Shown: positions 25,095 through 33,440, counted from the stretch's first letter. The stretch: DNA of 51,724 bases from Bacillota bacterium (GCA_023388495.1 JAEWGC010000043.1:1-51724); one strand, 5' to 3'. Program-made: numbers and translations. The notes: generated by a model from the letters alone, not told the origin.

Positions 25095-26441
25095 TTATCT
25101 TTGTTGTTTAATAAAAGTAGTATCATAATCTTTCAATATAGCAGCTGCCTGAGGTGCTAATATTAGAAGACCTATTAAGTTAGGAATAACCATCAAACCA
25201 TTGAACGTGTCTGCTAAATCCCATACTAAATCAACCTTCATAAATGAACCTAAAATGATGAAACCAAGTACCACAATTCTATAAACATTTACAGCCTTAG
25301 CTCCAAATAGATATTTAATATTTGCCTCTCCAAAGAAATACCATCCAATTATAGTAGTAAATGCAAAGAAGAATAAACTAATTGCTATAAAAACTAATCC
25401 AAAATGACCAAGACCTAATTCAAATGCCTTTTGAGTCATTTCAATACCTGTAAGACCTAGAGTGTTAGCTCCTGTAACTAAATTTATTAATGCCGTAACT
25501 GTACAGACAACTAATGTATCTATTATAACTCCAACCATAGCAACCATACCTTGTTGTGCAGGATGATCTACCTTTGCAACTGCATGAGCATGTGGTGTTG
25601 AACCCATACCAGCCTCATTTGAAAATAAGCCTCTTGCTATACCAAATCTAACTGCCTGCTTCATTGTAACACCTAATGCTCCACCTACTGCAGCTTGAGT
25701 AGTGAATGCACCTGTAAATATACTCTTAAATGCTGGTCCTATTGCAGAAGGATTTTTAAATATTATCACAAAACTACCTATAATATAAAGTAAAGCCATA
25801 AACGGAACTACTAACTCTGCAAAACTAGCAATTCTACTCATACCACCTATTAATATTAAAGCTACACATATAGCTGTAATAATTCCTATAATTACCTTAT
25901 TTACTCCAAATGCCGCGTTAACAGCTGTGGCTATTGAGTTTGATTGAACCATATTACCAACAAATCCTAAGGCTATAATTATAGTGACAGCAAAGAATAC
26001 TGCTAAAAATTTGCTCTTTACACCTTTCGCTAAATAATAAGCTGGACCTCCTGTAACTTCATCTCCAGATCTATCTGCATATTTTTGTGCAAGTACAGCT
26101 TCACCAAAGTTTGTCGCCATACCAAATATTGCAGATACCCACATCCAGAAAATGGCTCCTGGTCCACCTGCTGCTATAGCTGTTGCTACACCTGCAAGGT
26201 TACCTGTTCCTACCTGTGCTGCTACTGCAGTGGCCAAAGCTTGAAAAGATGTCATTCCATCTGCATCAGCCTTTTTATCCTTTTTAAATATTCCTCCAAA
26301 GGCCTGCTTAAATCCTGCACCAACTTTACTTATTTGTGGGATTCCTAGCCTAAAAGTATAATAAATTCCTGTACCCAATAAAGCATAAATTAGGAAATTC
26401 TCCCACAAAAATTCGTTTACTAAAGTAACAAATTCTCGCAT
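25095..26441 (-). CDS. Sodium:alanine/glycine symporter (AGCS family)
   Basis: Multi-spanning membrane protein of 448 residues, 10 or more helices. Family signatures: TAVAAQVGTGNLAGVATAIA (about residues 70-89), GGPGAIFWMWVSA, and GLFSNEAGMGSTPHAHA (about 275-291). Takes up alanine or glycine with Na+ (or H+). It is monocistronic, bounded by a terminator downstream and a 200-bp gap upstream that has no other gene and no glycine riboswitch that I can see. GAGGAGG precedes the ATG. The precise amino acid cannot be decided from sequence. Confidence 0.93.
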   Translation of the reverse strand: MREFVTLVNEFLWENFLIYALLGTGIYYTFRLGIPQISKVGAGFKQAFGGIFKKDKKADADGMTSFQALATAVAAQVGTGNLAGVATAIAAGGPGAIFWMWVSAIFGMATNFGEAVLAQKYADRSGDEVTGGPAYYLAKGVKSKFLAVFFAVTIIIALGFVGNMVQSNSIATAVNAAFGVNKVIIGIITAICVALILIGGMSRIASFAELVVPFMALLYIIGSFVIIFKNPSAIGPAFKSIFTGAFTTQAAVGGALGVTMKQAVRFGIARGLFSNEAGMGSTPHAHAVAKVDHPAQQGMVAMVGVIIDTLVVCTVTALINLVTGANTLGLTGIEMTQKAFELGLGHFGLVFIAISLFFFAFTTIIGWYFFGEANIKYLFGAKAVNVYRIVVLGFIILGSFMKVDLVWDLADTFNGLMVIPNLIGLLILAPQAAAILKDYDTTFIKQQR

Positions 26442-26614
26442 TAATGTTCCTCCTCTTTTAGTATAATAAATTTTTATGACACAGTTCTTAATATACCATT
26501 TCTTTATAGCTTTGTAAATAATTTTCGTTAAATATTACTCAAAGATTAGAGTCTACATTTACTAATATATCTTATATTTCCTATTTTATATATAAATAAC
26601 CACCTTTTTGCACA

Positions 26615-26640
26615 AAAAAACCAACCAAAATCTGGTTGAT
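26615..26640 (-). terminator. Terminator after the PhzF-like gene
   Basis: On the minus strand ATCAACC and GGTTGGT pair (one G-U) around a 7-nt loop, followed by a run of seven Ts. Confidence 0.8.
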
Positions 26641-26648
26641 TTGATGGG

Positions 26649-27545
26649 TTATATGGACAAGACCCCACTTATTACTGTTTTCGCATTACCACCTATTTTA
26701 ACCGTTAAGTTTTCATTTTTCTTAACAATCTGACAATGTATTATGCTAGGTCTATTGATTGATTCACCTTGATAAGATATTATATTATTGTTTTGAATTA
26801 AATTGTTCTTTTTTAAAAAATACATTAATGCACCATTTGATGTTCCAGTTGCAGCTTCTTCATCAATCCCTACTAAAGGGGCAAAATTTCTTGTATATAC
26901 AAAGTCTGAATTTACTTTTGGAAGATAAAAGGCATGTACTCCTGTTACATCTAAATCTTGAGACACTTTAGCTAACGCTTTCATATCAATATTTAAGTTA
27001 TCTAATACTTCTTTTTTCTTAATGGGTAGTATAATATCTGGAAGACCTGTAGAGATTATTTCAGGATATATCATATTATCTAACACTCCTACATCATCCA
27101 TACCAATTCCCATAGATTCAATCAAAGGAAGTATATTACTAAGAACACCTATTTCTTTAGGAGCAGCCTGTTCCATAAATATTTTGTCTACTTTACCATC
27201 TTTAAAAACTATATCAACTGATAGTCTACCAGCCTTTGTGTCTTGATATACTGTTTTTATTCCGTTATCGATAGCTTCTATATATCCCAATTTAGCCAGA
27301 GTATAAAATGTGGCAATTGTAGCATGTCCACATAGATCTACTTCACAAATAGTCGTAAAAAATCTAACTGTAAATAAATCATCAGACATTGAAGTTACAA
27401 AGGCAGTCTCAGAGAGATTCATTTCCTTGGCAATACTCTGCATCATATCTTCCGTTAAACCCTTTGCATTTGGGACTACACCTGCTGGATTTCCTCCAAA
27501 GGCCTTATCACAAAAGGCATCTACTTGATATATATTTATTTCCAT
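26649..27545 (-). CDS. PhzF-family isomerase-like protein
   Basis: A 298-residue cytosolic protein with the two-domain diaminopimelate-epimerase fold. Visible family features: YQVDAFCDKAFGGNPAGVV at the start, the catalytic Glu in MNLSETAFV (about residue 45), CGHAT (about 70), and GIDEEAATGTSNGAL near the C terminus. Most PhzF relatives outside phenazine producers have no known reaction. Nothing in the window suggests phenazine synthesis. The start at 27545 follows AAAGGAGAAATATAT; the in-frame codon at 27593 lies inside the parB stop region. It follows parB closely. Confidence 0.88.
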   Translation of the reverse strand: MEINIYQVDAFCDKAFGGNPAGVVPNAKGLTEDMMQSIAKEMNLSETAFVTSMSDDLFTVRFFTTICEVDLCGHATIATFYTLAKLGYIEAIDNGIKTVYQDTKAGRLSVDIVFKDGKVDKIFMEQAAPKEIGVLSNILPLIESMGIGMDDVGVLDNMIYPEIISTGLPDIILPIKKKEVLDNLNIDMKALAKVSQDLDVTGVHAFYLPKVNSDFVYTRNFAPLVGIDEEAATGTSNGALMYFLKKNNLIQNNNIISYQGESINRPSIIHCQIVKKNENLTVKIGGNAKTVISGVLSI

Positions 27546-27589
27546 ATATATTTCTCCTTTCAAACTATAAGCCCCTTCACTTATATTCC

Positions 27590-28447
27590 TCATTTTGTTA
27601 AAACATCTATTATTCTTTCTAAATCCTCATAACCATAATATTCTATTTCAATTTTACCTTTTTTATCTCCTTGTACTAAATTAACTTTTGTACCTAATAT
27701 CCTCATTAAGCTTTCCTCTAAATCTATTATATGCGAATCTTTAGCACCCTTTTTATTGTTCTCTTTAAGAGGAGTAGGTTTCTTACTAGTCATTTCTTCT
27801 GTCTGTCTTACATTTAGATTGTTATTTATTATATTTTCGGCAACTAATAATTGTTGCTTTTCATCCTTAATCCCTAACAATACCTTACCATGTCCAGGCG
27901 TTAGTTCTCCTTTTGATATATAATCTATAACCTCTTCCCTTAGATTTAGAAGTCTTACAGTATTTGCAATATAAGACCTAGATTTACCTACTTCCTTTGC
28001 CAATTCTTCCTGAGTTAGATTATAATTCTTCATTAAATTTCTATATGCCAAGGCTTCCTCTATGGGGTTTAAATCTTCCCTCTGAATATTTTCTATTAAG
28101 GCAAATTTAGCTGAAATCTCCGTATCTACATCTTTTACAATACATGGCATTTCCTTTAAACCAGCGGCCTTTGAAGCCCTAAAACGTCTTTCACCCGCAA
28201 TTATCTCATACTTATCTTTTATTTTTCTAACTATAATTGGTTGTATCAATCCGTGTACTTTTATAGAATTAGCTAAATCTGATAGTGCTTCCTGTTGAAA
28301 TTCTTGTCTTGGTTGATTCTCATTAGGTACGATTAGGTTTATATCCAAATTCTGAATTGATTCCTTTGGTTCATTATCATTAGCTATCACTTCATCGGAG
28401 ATTAAAGCAGATAATCCCTTACCCAACCCTCTTTTTTTTACACTCAT
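27590..28447 (-). CDS. parB: Chromosome partitioning protein ParB (Spo0J)
   Basis: CTP-dependent DNA clamp that loads at parS. It is 285 residues. The N-terminal LGKGLSALI is the ParA-contacting peptide. The ParB/CTPase motifs ENQPRQEF and GERRFRA (about residues 50-85) follow, then the helix-turn-helix around LTQEELAKEVGKSRSYIANTVRL (about 130-155), and a C-terminal dimer domain. The start at 28447 has GAGGAG 7 bases upstream and lies just beyond the parA stop. The parS sites at 29296, 30843 and 31883 are its expected targets. Confidence 0.95.
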   Translation of the reverse strand: MSVKKRGLGKGLSALISDEVIANDNEPKESIQNLDINLIVPNENQPRQEFQQEALSDLANSIKVHGLIQPIIVRKIKDKYEIIAGERRFRASKAAGLKEMPCIVKDVDTEISAKFALIENIQREDLNPIEEALAYRNLMKNYNLTQEELAKEVGKSRSYIANTVRLLNLREEVIDYISKGELTPGHGKVLLGIKDEKQQLLVAENIINNNLNVRQTEEMTSKKPTPLKENNKKGAKDSHIIDLEESLMRILGTKVNLVQGDKKGKIEIEYYGYEDLERIIDVLTK

Positions 28448-28451
28448 ATCA

Positions 28452-29219
28452 TCACTCCTCAACTAATTCTAGAAATTCTTCAGCAAGTTCCATATATGCT
28501 TCTGCTCCCTTTGATTTAGAATCATAGTCCATAATTGATAACCCGTAGCTTGGAGCTTCGGCTAACCTTACATTTCTAGGAATAAGACTCACATAAACCT
28601 TACCCTTGAAAAAGCTCTTTACCTCTTCTACAACTTGTATGGATAGGTTTGTCCTCCCATCAAACATGCTAAGAACAACACCTTCGATTTCTAAGTCTGG
28701 ATTCAATCCTCTTTTTACAAGTTTTATTGTCTCAAATAATTGACTTACACCTTCTAGGGCATAATATTCGCATTGAATTGGTATGATTACACTATTGGAC
28801 GCAACTAATCCTATTACAGAAAGTATACCTAAGGAAGGGGGACAATCTATAAAAATAAAATCATATTTATCTCTAATATTTTCTAGTTTGTCTTCTAATA
28901 TTTTTTCCCAATTACCCTCTCTAGCTAATTCTATTTCTAAACCTGCTAAGTTATTATTAGAGCCTATTATTTCTACGTTTTCTGCAGAAGTCTCCCTTAT
29001 AGCCTCTTTTATATCTATACTATTTACTAATACATCATAAATAATAGGATGTCCACCATCTTTCTCTACTCCCAATCCAGATGTAGAATTACCCTGAGGA
29101 TCAATATCTATTAAAAGTACCTTTTTTCCTAACTTTCCTAATCCTGCGCTTAAATTTATGGTGGTTGTAGTCTTTCCAACTCCACCTTTTTGATTGAATA
29201 TTGATATAATCTTGCCCAA
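28452..29219 (-). CDS. parA: Chromosome partitioning ATPase ParA (Soj)
   Basis: Walker-type ATPase of 255 residues that binds the nucleoid, works with ParB in origin segregation and, in Bacillus, regulates DnaA. The deviant Walker A KGGVGKTTT is at residues 11-19, Walker A' DPQGN about 42, and Walker B FIFIDCPPSLG about 122. The start is TTG, six codons before the first conserved residue, preceded by GGTGGTGG. The parS copy at 29296-29311 lies 77 bp upstream, within the parAB promoter region, so ParB may regulate its own operon. Confidence 0.95.
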   Translation of the reverse strand: MGKIISIFNQKGGVGKTTTTINLSAGLGKLGKKVLLIDIDPQGNSTSGLGVEKDGGHPIIYDVLVNSIDIKEAIRETSAENVEIIGSNNNLAGLEIELAREGNWEKILEDKLENIRDKYDFIFIDCPPSLGILSVIGLVASNSVIIPIQCEYYALEGVSQLFETIKLVKRGLNPDLEIEGVVLSMFDGRTNLSIQVVEEVKSFFKGKVYVSLIPRNVRLAEAPSYGLSIMDYDSKSKGAEAYMELAEEFLELVEE

Positions 29220-29295
29220 AAAACCACCACCCTATGTTTCATCTTATTAGTTATATAATATCAGATTATGTTAATATTTGAAAGAAAACTTTAAA

Positions 29296-29311
29296 TGTTC
29301 CACGTGGAACA
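29296..29311. promoter_or_regulatory. parS: parS site 1
   Basis: The 16-bp palindrome TGTTCCACGTGGAACA, a fully symmetric version of the Bacillus parS consensus, lies upstream of parA. Palindromy extends to 20 bp. Confidence 0.95.
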
Positions 29312-29373
29312 TTAGTAACAGGATTTATTTCAAATGATATGGATATTTATTGGAAAGTGGATTTGTAAAACAA

Positions 29374-29651
29374 TTATTTATATTTGAAAATCCTATAATA
29401 GAATACAAATAGGCAATATAGCGAAAATATAATTAGTATGGTTGCAAATACTCTATAAAGAACATCAGGTATAAGGACTAGAGAGAAGGATATGCCTACT
29501 AATGCAGCACCATATAAGAGTGTAAATAAGATAATCAACATACTCTTAGCATACTTACTTGTATTTATATCTTCAACTTTCTCTGCTGTTTTTCAGGTGA
29601 TACTAAGGTCAATATGCTATCAAGGATGACTTCTATCAGTTCTACTATCAT
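29374..29651 (-). pseudogene. Frameshifted small membrane-protein gene
   Basis: The minus strand encodes 21 residues from ATG 29651 (M-I-V-E-L-I-E-V-I-L...SPEK). Then, after a shift of one base in an A-run near 29592, it reads A-E-K-V-E-D-I-N-T-S plus two hydrophobic helices, ending at TAA 29374. One extra A would join the two parts into about 92 residues. Either the gene is inactivated or the base call in the homopolymer is wrong. The ribosome binding site is weak. The family is unknown to me. Confidence 0.55.
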
Positions 29652-29722
29652 TATACATCTCAATAACTAAAAAATAGATAACAAGATATTTTTGTAGGTT
29701 TTTATAACAATATCCAATTTAG

Positions 29723-29854
29723 TTATAATATTTTTTCTTTTTTTAATTCCTTTACTGCATTTTTTATTGCCATTTTAATTATAAAGTATAGTATTATTGC
29801 TGGTATAGCAATATATATTGGTAGCAAAATCAAACCTGCAAATATGTTTTTCAT
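29723..29854 (-). CDS. Small membrane protein, 43 aa
   Basis: A short gene easily missed by length cut-offs. AAGGAGG lies 7 bases before the ATG, and the 43 codons encode one long hydrophobic helix (about residues 4-27, with two prolines) followed by a Lys-rich, basic C-terminal tail (KNAVKELKKEK). That is an inside-positive, single-span design. It stands in a row of similar small membrane genes on the same strand. No family recognised; expression is supported only by the binding site and gene order. Confidence 0.6.
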   Translation of the reverse strand: MKNIFAGLILLPIYIAIPAIILYFIIKMAIKNAVKELKKEKIL

Positions 29855-29951
29855 TATTTAACCTCCTTCCCAAAATCCCTATTCGATGCTTATAATTCTA
29901 CTGTTGCTTATAATATTAATGAAAGATGATTTTTGCAATCATTTATATAAC

Positions 29952-30149
29952 CTATTTTTTATAAGAATCTACTATTATACCTAGAATAAGCCCTAAACTA
30001 GGTCCAATAGTTATTCCAAAAAGTAATTTATCAAATATCATTCCTAGTATTATTCCAAATGCGGCACCAAATATTAGTCCCAAACCTATAGAATTTCCCT
30101 TATCTTCATCATCATTAAAGTTATCTTTATTATTGTCATTGTTGGACAT
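29952..30149 (-). CDS. Small glycine-zipper membrane protein, 65 aa
   Basis: A 65-residue protein with an N-terminal acidic and Asn-rich stretch (residues 1-18), then two membrane segments rich in small residues (GLGLIFGAAFGIILG and ITIGPSLGLILG). Each has G-x3-G repeats that favour helix packing or oligomer formation. A strong GGGAGGAAG site precedes the ATG. Proteins of this look are common in Clostridia without a known role. Same strand and spacing as its neighbours in the small-gene cluster. Confidence 0.75.
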   Translation of the reverse strand: MSNNDNNKDNFNDDEDKGNSIGLGLIFGAAFGIILGMIFDKLLFGITIGPSLGLILGIIVDSYKK

Positions 30150-30259
30150 ACAGACTTCCTCCCTCTAAACTTAATTACTATAACCAGAAATTCACATGCT
30201 GTTGAACATTAATATACAATTAGGTATCATTAATAAATTTCTTATTAAATAATACCTAT

Positions 30260-30421
30260 TTAAGATTTATTCTTTTTATCGCTAAAATAGATAATTAACG
30301 CCCCCATAACTGCTATAGCAACAAGATTCCCTAACTCCACCCAATTCATCATTTCACCTATTGCTGTAAATAATATCCCTACCATTATTGTTACAACGAA
30401 TGCTAAAATTGATTTACCCAT
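30260..30421 (-). CDS. Small membrane protein, 53 aa
   Basis: A short unlisted gene. AGGAGG is 9 bases before the ATG, and the 53 codons give two hydrophobic segments (about residues 5-23 and 32-46) separated by a GEMMNWVEL turn and ending in a charged DKKNKS tail. No family recognised. It lies between the 65-aa and the 73-aa small membrane proteins, all on the minus strand. Confidence 0.6.
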   Translation of the reverse strand: MGKSILAFVVTIMVGILFTAIGEMMNWVELGNLVAIAVMGALIIYFSDKKNKS

Positions 30422-30513
30422 TTGCAGTTACCTCCTATTGTCTAAATCATCATTATTACTAATTACTCTATTTCTATATGCCAATTATGCCTTGTAATGT
30501 CCTATTAACAATC

Positions 30514-30735
30514 TCATACTCTATAATAGTTGCTATGATACAAAAAACTCAATTTAAATTCTCCTACTCTGTCCTTCCAATATTCACCCCTAAAAAAAGA
30601 AAAAATATTTGGTGTAAATGAATATCTCAAGGAATCACTAAAATCATCCTTATCGCTAAAAATAAGATTAAATAGAAATCTGTATACTGTAAAAGTATTA
30701 ATTATTAATAAAGTGATTATAATAACAACTTCCAT
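30514..30735 (-). CDS. Small membrane-associated protein, 73 aa
   Basis: One N-terminal membrane helix (about residues 2-22), followed by a cytosolic or amphipathic part with the ordered string IFSDKDDFSDSLRYS...PNIFSFFRGEYWKDR. It is rich in aromatics and alternates in charge. I recall similar unnamed proteins in Clostridia but no function. The start at 30735 is favoured because AGAAGGG lies 9 bases upstream; the ATGs at 30744 and 30741 are too close to it. First gene of the small-membrane-protein row. Confidence 0.65.
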   Translation of the reverse strand: MEVVIIITLLIINTFTVYRFLFNLIFSDKDDFSDSLRYSFTPNIFSFFRGEYWKDRVGEFKLSFLYHSNYYRV

Positions 30736-30842
30736 ATACATCATCCCTTCTAATTATATATGATATCATTCCATCGCCTTGATTTGCATTCACTTTTACA
30801 AAACCTATCATCTTTTTATAGACTAATACCTTAGGATATAAA

Positions 30843-30858
30843 TGTTCCACGTGGAACA
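30843..30858. promoter_or_regulatory. parS: parS site 2
   Basis: Same TGTTCCACGTGGAACA palindrome as site 1. Symmetry extends to 28 bp (30837-30864). It lies in the gene-free 530 bp between the small membrane genes and the DsbA-like gene. Confidence 0.95.
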
Positions 30859-30889
30859 TTTATAATTGTTTTGAATTTTACTATTATTA

Positions 30890-31100
30890 GTTCAGAGAAA
30901 GATCATGCTCATCTACACTGTGATAATAAAATCCAAAATATTTACCACTTGCAATATCCAACAACAGACTTATCCTTCATCCTATACTTATGACTAAGAT
31001 CATATTACTACCAGCATACTCTTTATTGCTACATTATAATCTTGAACCCATATTTCTTTACCTAACCTTTTAAATAAGACGATAATATTAATCAAAACAT
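30890..31100 (-). pseudogene. Possible decayed coding sequence
   Basis: Minus-strand stretches that look like protein but are broken by stops: one frame gives L-I-N-I-I-V-L-F-K-R-L-G-K-E-I-W-V-Q-D-Y, and another gives S-L-L-L-D-I-A-S-G-K-Y-F-G-F-Y-Y, ending in D-E-H-D-L-S-L-N-stop. No start with a ribosome binding site spans them. It may be a gene remnant or chance. The rest of the gap from 30736 to 31274 holds parS site 2 and A/T-rich sequence only. Confidence 0.25.
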
Positions 31101-31274
31101 TAAATATCTAGAGTCCTATTATGTTATAAGTATCATATCACAAACAAGTACAATTTTGTAATCATTAGACAATTCGTAATTATAATGTAATCTATAATCA
31201 AAGTTTGTTGATTCTACTTCTTATTGGGTATATCTTATTTAGGTATAGATAAAATATTTATGAGGAGTGATTTA

Positions 31275-31865
31275 ATGACTGATATAAAGATTTTTTCTGA
31301 CTTCGCATGTCCATTCTGTTATATAGGTTTTTCTATCGTTGATAGATTGAGAAAGGAAAATCCAGATATAAATATTATATGGTTTCCTTATGAATTAGAT
31401 CCTGATTTATCTCTTAAAGGAGATGATTTAACTAATCATATTCCTCAAGAACAGATAAATATGAGCTATAGAAGAATAGAAAGACTAGGTTCAGAGTATG
31501 GATTAGTATATAATAACAAGACTAAAAAGTTCAATACAAATAGGCTACACAAAGCCGCTCTATATGCTATTAAAGAAGATAAGTACTATGAATTTGCCAA
31601 AGAAGCTTTTAAAACTATTTTTGAATTAGGAAAAAATGTAGGGGAACCTGCCATAGTTAATGAAATAGGATTATCTGTTGGACTTAATATAGTGGAAATG
31701 AATAATTGTATTGACAATGGTAGTTTTGATGAAAAAATGGAAGAAACCAGAAGTTTAATACCAGTATATGGAGTAGAAAGCGTACCAACCTTTATAGTAG
31801 ATGATAAAAAGAAAGTAGAGCTATTAAAGGATTATGAAAAATTTAAGAATGATTTATTAGGATAA
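31275..31865 (+). CDS. DsbA-family oxidoreductase (FrnE-like)
   Basis: Thioredoxin-fold protein of 196 residues with no signal peptide, hence cytosolic. The CPFC redox motif is at about residues 12-15, the inserted helical domain lies between residues about 65 and 145, and the cis-Pro loop SVPTFIVDD is near 172-180. FrnE-type members are 2-hydroxychromene-2-carboxylate isomerase relatives that act on small thiols or polyketides; the substrate here is unknown. The start at 31275 follows GAGGAG by 7 bases. The 46-bp parS-centred palindrome begins 3 bp after the stop codon. Confidence 0.88.
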   Translation: MTDIKIFSDFACPFCYIGFSIVDRLRKENPDINIIWFPYELDPDLSLKGDDLTNHIPQEQINMSYRRIERLGSEYGLVYNNKTKKFNTNRLHKAALYAIKEDKYYEFAKEAFKTIFELGKNVGEPAIVNEIGLSVGLNIVEMNNCIDNGSFDEKMEETRSLIPVYGVESVPTFIVDDKKKVELLKDYEKFKNDLLG

Positions 31866-31867
31866 AG

Positions 31868-31913
31868 CTTATAAACAATAAATGTTCCACGTGGAACATT
31901 TATTGTTTATAAG
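31868..31913. promoter_or_regulatory. parS: parS site 3 inside a 46-bp perfect palindrome
   Basis: TGTTCCACGTGGAACA (31883-31898) is the centre of a perfect palindrome that extends 15 bp on each side: CTTATAAACAATAAA on the left, its complement on the right. The position right after the DsbA-like stop means the RNA could form a 20-bp-plus hairpin and act as a terminator as well. Confidence 0.93.
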
Positions 31914-32015
31914 AGATTTTGTTTAATTAATAAAGAATACCAATTAAAATCCTTGATTCCGCCGAAAATGACAAATGCTATTATAAATTTTTCTGCATAT
32001 ATACTATATACAAAT

Positions 32016-32282
32016 TTAATCGTCCCAAGTAATACTATCTAATATCTCTTTGGCCTTTTCATAAAATGTTCTTTCCACTAGTATGTCTGCACCATAAAGT
32101 GTTTGCCCTGTAACTATTTTCATATGAGCTCCGATACCAGATTCTTTTACAATAAATGGTATATTGTTTTCTTCTAACATTCCTCGGATTAAATCTAACT
32201 CAAAATTATTATTTGCTACCCTAAGTAAAACTAATTCTATAGCATCTTTTTTATCTTCTCTACCTTTTTTCTTTTTGAACAT
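32016..32282 (-). CDS. DUF2007 domain protein
   Basis: An 88-residue protein. After a Lys-rich start it has the DUF2007 domain pattern: LLRVANNNFELDLIRGMLEENNIPFIVKE, then a short loop and GADILVERTFYEKAKEIL. The fold is ferredoxin-like (beta-alpha-beta), described as a putative signal-transducing or PII-like sensor, with no firm function. GGGAGGG precedes the ATG. It is a single gene. The neighbouring intergenic stretches hold a palindromic parS on one side and a composite stem on the other. Confidence 0.85.
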   Translation of the reverse strand: MFKKKKGREDKKDAIELVLLRVANNNFELDLIRGMLEENNIPFIVKESGIGAHMKIVTGQTLYGADILVERTFYEKAKEILDSITWDD

Positions 32283-32403
32283 ATCTTTAACCCTCCCTTA
32301 TTATTTATTTTTTTATGCATTTTTTATTTAAATAATTTTATTGTTTATAATATAATATCTTTATTATTCTTTACCCAAATACCATTCCTATAATACATTT
32401 TAT

Positions 32404-32484
32404 ATAAAAATACATTATAATGATACCTTAATTTTAGATTTTACTTTTAATAGCCTTATATGCTAAAATCTGGTGTATTTTTAT
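32404..32484 (+). repeat. Composite stem structure upstream of the polysaccharide deacetylase
   Basis: Two nested inverted repeats: outer ATAAAAATACA (32404-32414) with TGTATTTTTAT (32474-32484), and inner AGATTTTA (32436-32443) with TAAAATCT (32464-32471), extended by two G-U pairs. The rest of the 354-bp gap (32283-32636) is A/T-rich with no gene seen. It could be a terminator for either side, a regulatory leader or a small RNA. Confidence 0.4.
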
Positions 32485-32636
32485 TTAATATACCCATTAT
32501 ATGGACTCGTTGTTAAAAACCTCTTAAATCTCAAAATATAGCTTCGTTTTTTACAGCAATTTCTATAATATGTACTTGCTTCTTTGAATATACTATTTTA
32601 TATGAAGATATTATAATTCAAAATAGGAGAATCTAT

Positions 32637-33404
32637 ATGAGAAAAATAGTAAGAGATATTAACAAATTATTTGATATTACAATTGTTATAATAATACTAA
32701 TGAGTATAACCATATATAATTTATATCCTCAATCCATATATACATTTTCAGACAATCGCACAGCAATTGTATCTAAAGGACCAAAGGGAGAAAAAATTTT
32801 AGCTTTAAGTTTTGACGATGGTCCTCATCCGAAATACACTGTTGAAATTCTTGATATATTAAAACAGTATGATGTTAAGGCAACATTTTTTGTTCTAGGT
32901 ATTCATGCTGAAAAATATCCTGATATAATAAAAAGACAGATGAAGGAAGGACATGAAATTGGTAATCATTCATATTCTCATGTAAATATGAAAAAAGTCC
33001 CTTCGAAAGTAATTAAAGAAGAATTTATCAAAACTCAAGAAGTTATATATTCAATAACAGGGATAAAGCCAAAAGTCTTTAGACCTCCATATGGAAACTA
33101 TAATGATGATGTTATTAAGATAGTAAGTAGTGATAAGTCAGCAATAGTTCTTTGGACATTTTATCAGGATTCAAAAGACTGGAGTAATCCTGGAGTAGAC
33201 TCAATAGTACAAACTACCTTATCAAAGGCACAAAATGGTGACATTATATTATTTCATGATTATGTATATAAAAAAGAGAGCCATACTGTTGAAGCCCTCA
33301 AGATCATATTACCTAAATTAATTGATGAAGGATATAAGTTTGTTACTATGTCGGAGTTAATTAACTTTTCTCAAGAAAAAAAAGTGTTAAATAATATTAA
33401 CTAG
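32637..33404 (+). CDS. Polysaccharide deacetylase (NodB-type)
   Basis: A 255-residue protein with an N-terminal signal anchor (about residues 14-32), so it acts on the outside. The NodB motifs are complete: SFDDGPHP with the catalytic base Asp (about residue 58), HxxxH in GNHSYSHVNM, RPPYGNYN, DSKDWSNPG, and the final LFHDY His. It resembles the PdaB/PdaA group, which removes acetyl groups from peptidoglycan sugars, often in spore cortex formation. The exact substrate is not decidable. AGGAGA precedes the ATG; a bidirectional terminator follows. Confidence 0.92.
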   Translation: MRKIVRDINKLFDITIVIIILMSITIYNLYPQSIYTFSDNRTAIVSKGPKGEKILALSFDDGPHPKYTVEILDILKQYDVKATFFVLGIHAEKYPDIIKRQMKEGHEIGNHSYSHVNMKKVPSKVIKEEFIKTQEVIYSITGIKPKVFRPPYGNYNDDVIKIVSSDKSAIVLWTFYQDSKDWSNPGVDSIVQTTLSKAQNGDIILFHDYVYKKESHTVEALKIILPKLIDEGYKFVTMSELINFSQEKKVLNNIN

Positions 33405-33408
33405 ATAA

Positions 33409-33440
33409 AAAATAAAGTCAGGAACTCCTGACTTTATTTT
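33409..33440. terminator. Bidirectional terminator between deacetylase and noc
   Basis: A perfect 14-bp stem (33409-33422 with 33427-33440) with a 4-nt loop and A/T runs at its base serves both convergent genes. The noc stop lies in the stem. Confidence 0.9.

Noticed and set aside
26649..27545. Phenazine biosynthesis on the strength of the PhzF-like gene
   Set aside because: PhzF relatives are common outside phenazine producers, and no other phz gene is nearby.
31150..31195. WalR-like repeat (CGTAAT-N5-TGTAAT) upstream of the DsbA-like gene
   Set aside because: The first half-site has a mismatch at a key T, no promoter is properly placed, and the region is so A/T-rich that such partial matches are expected.
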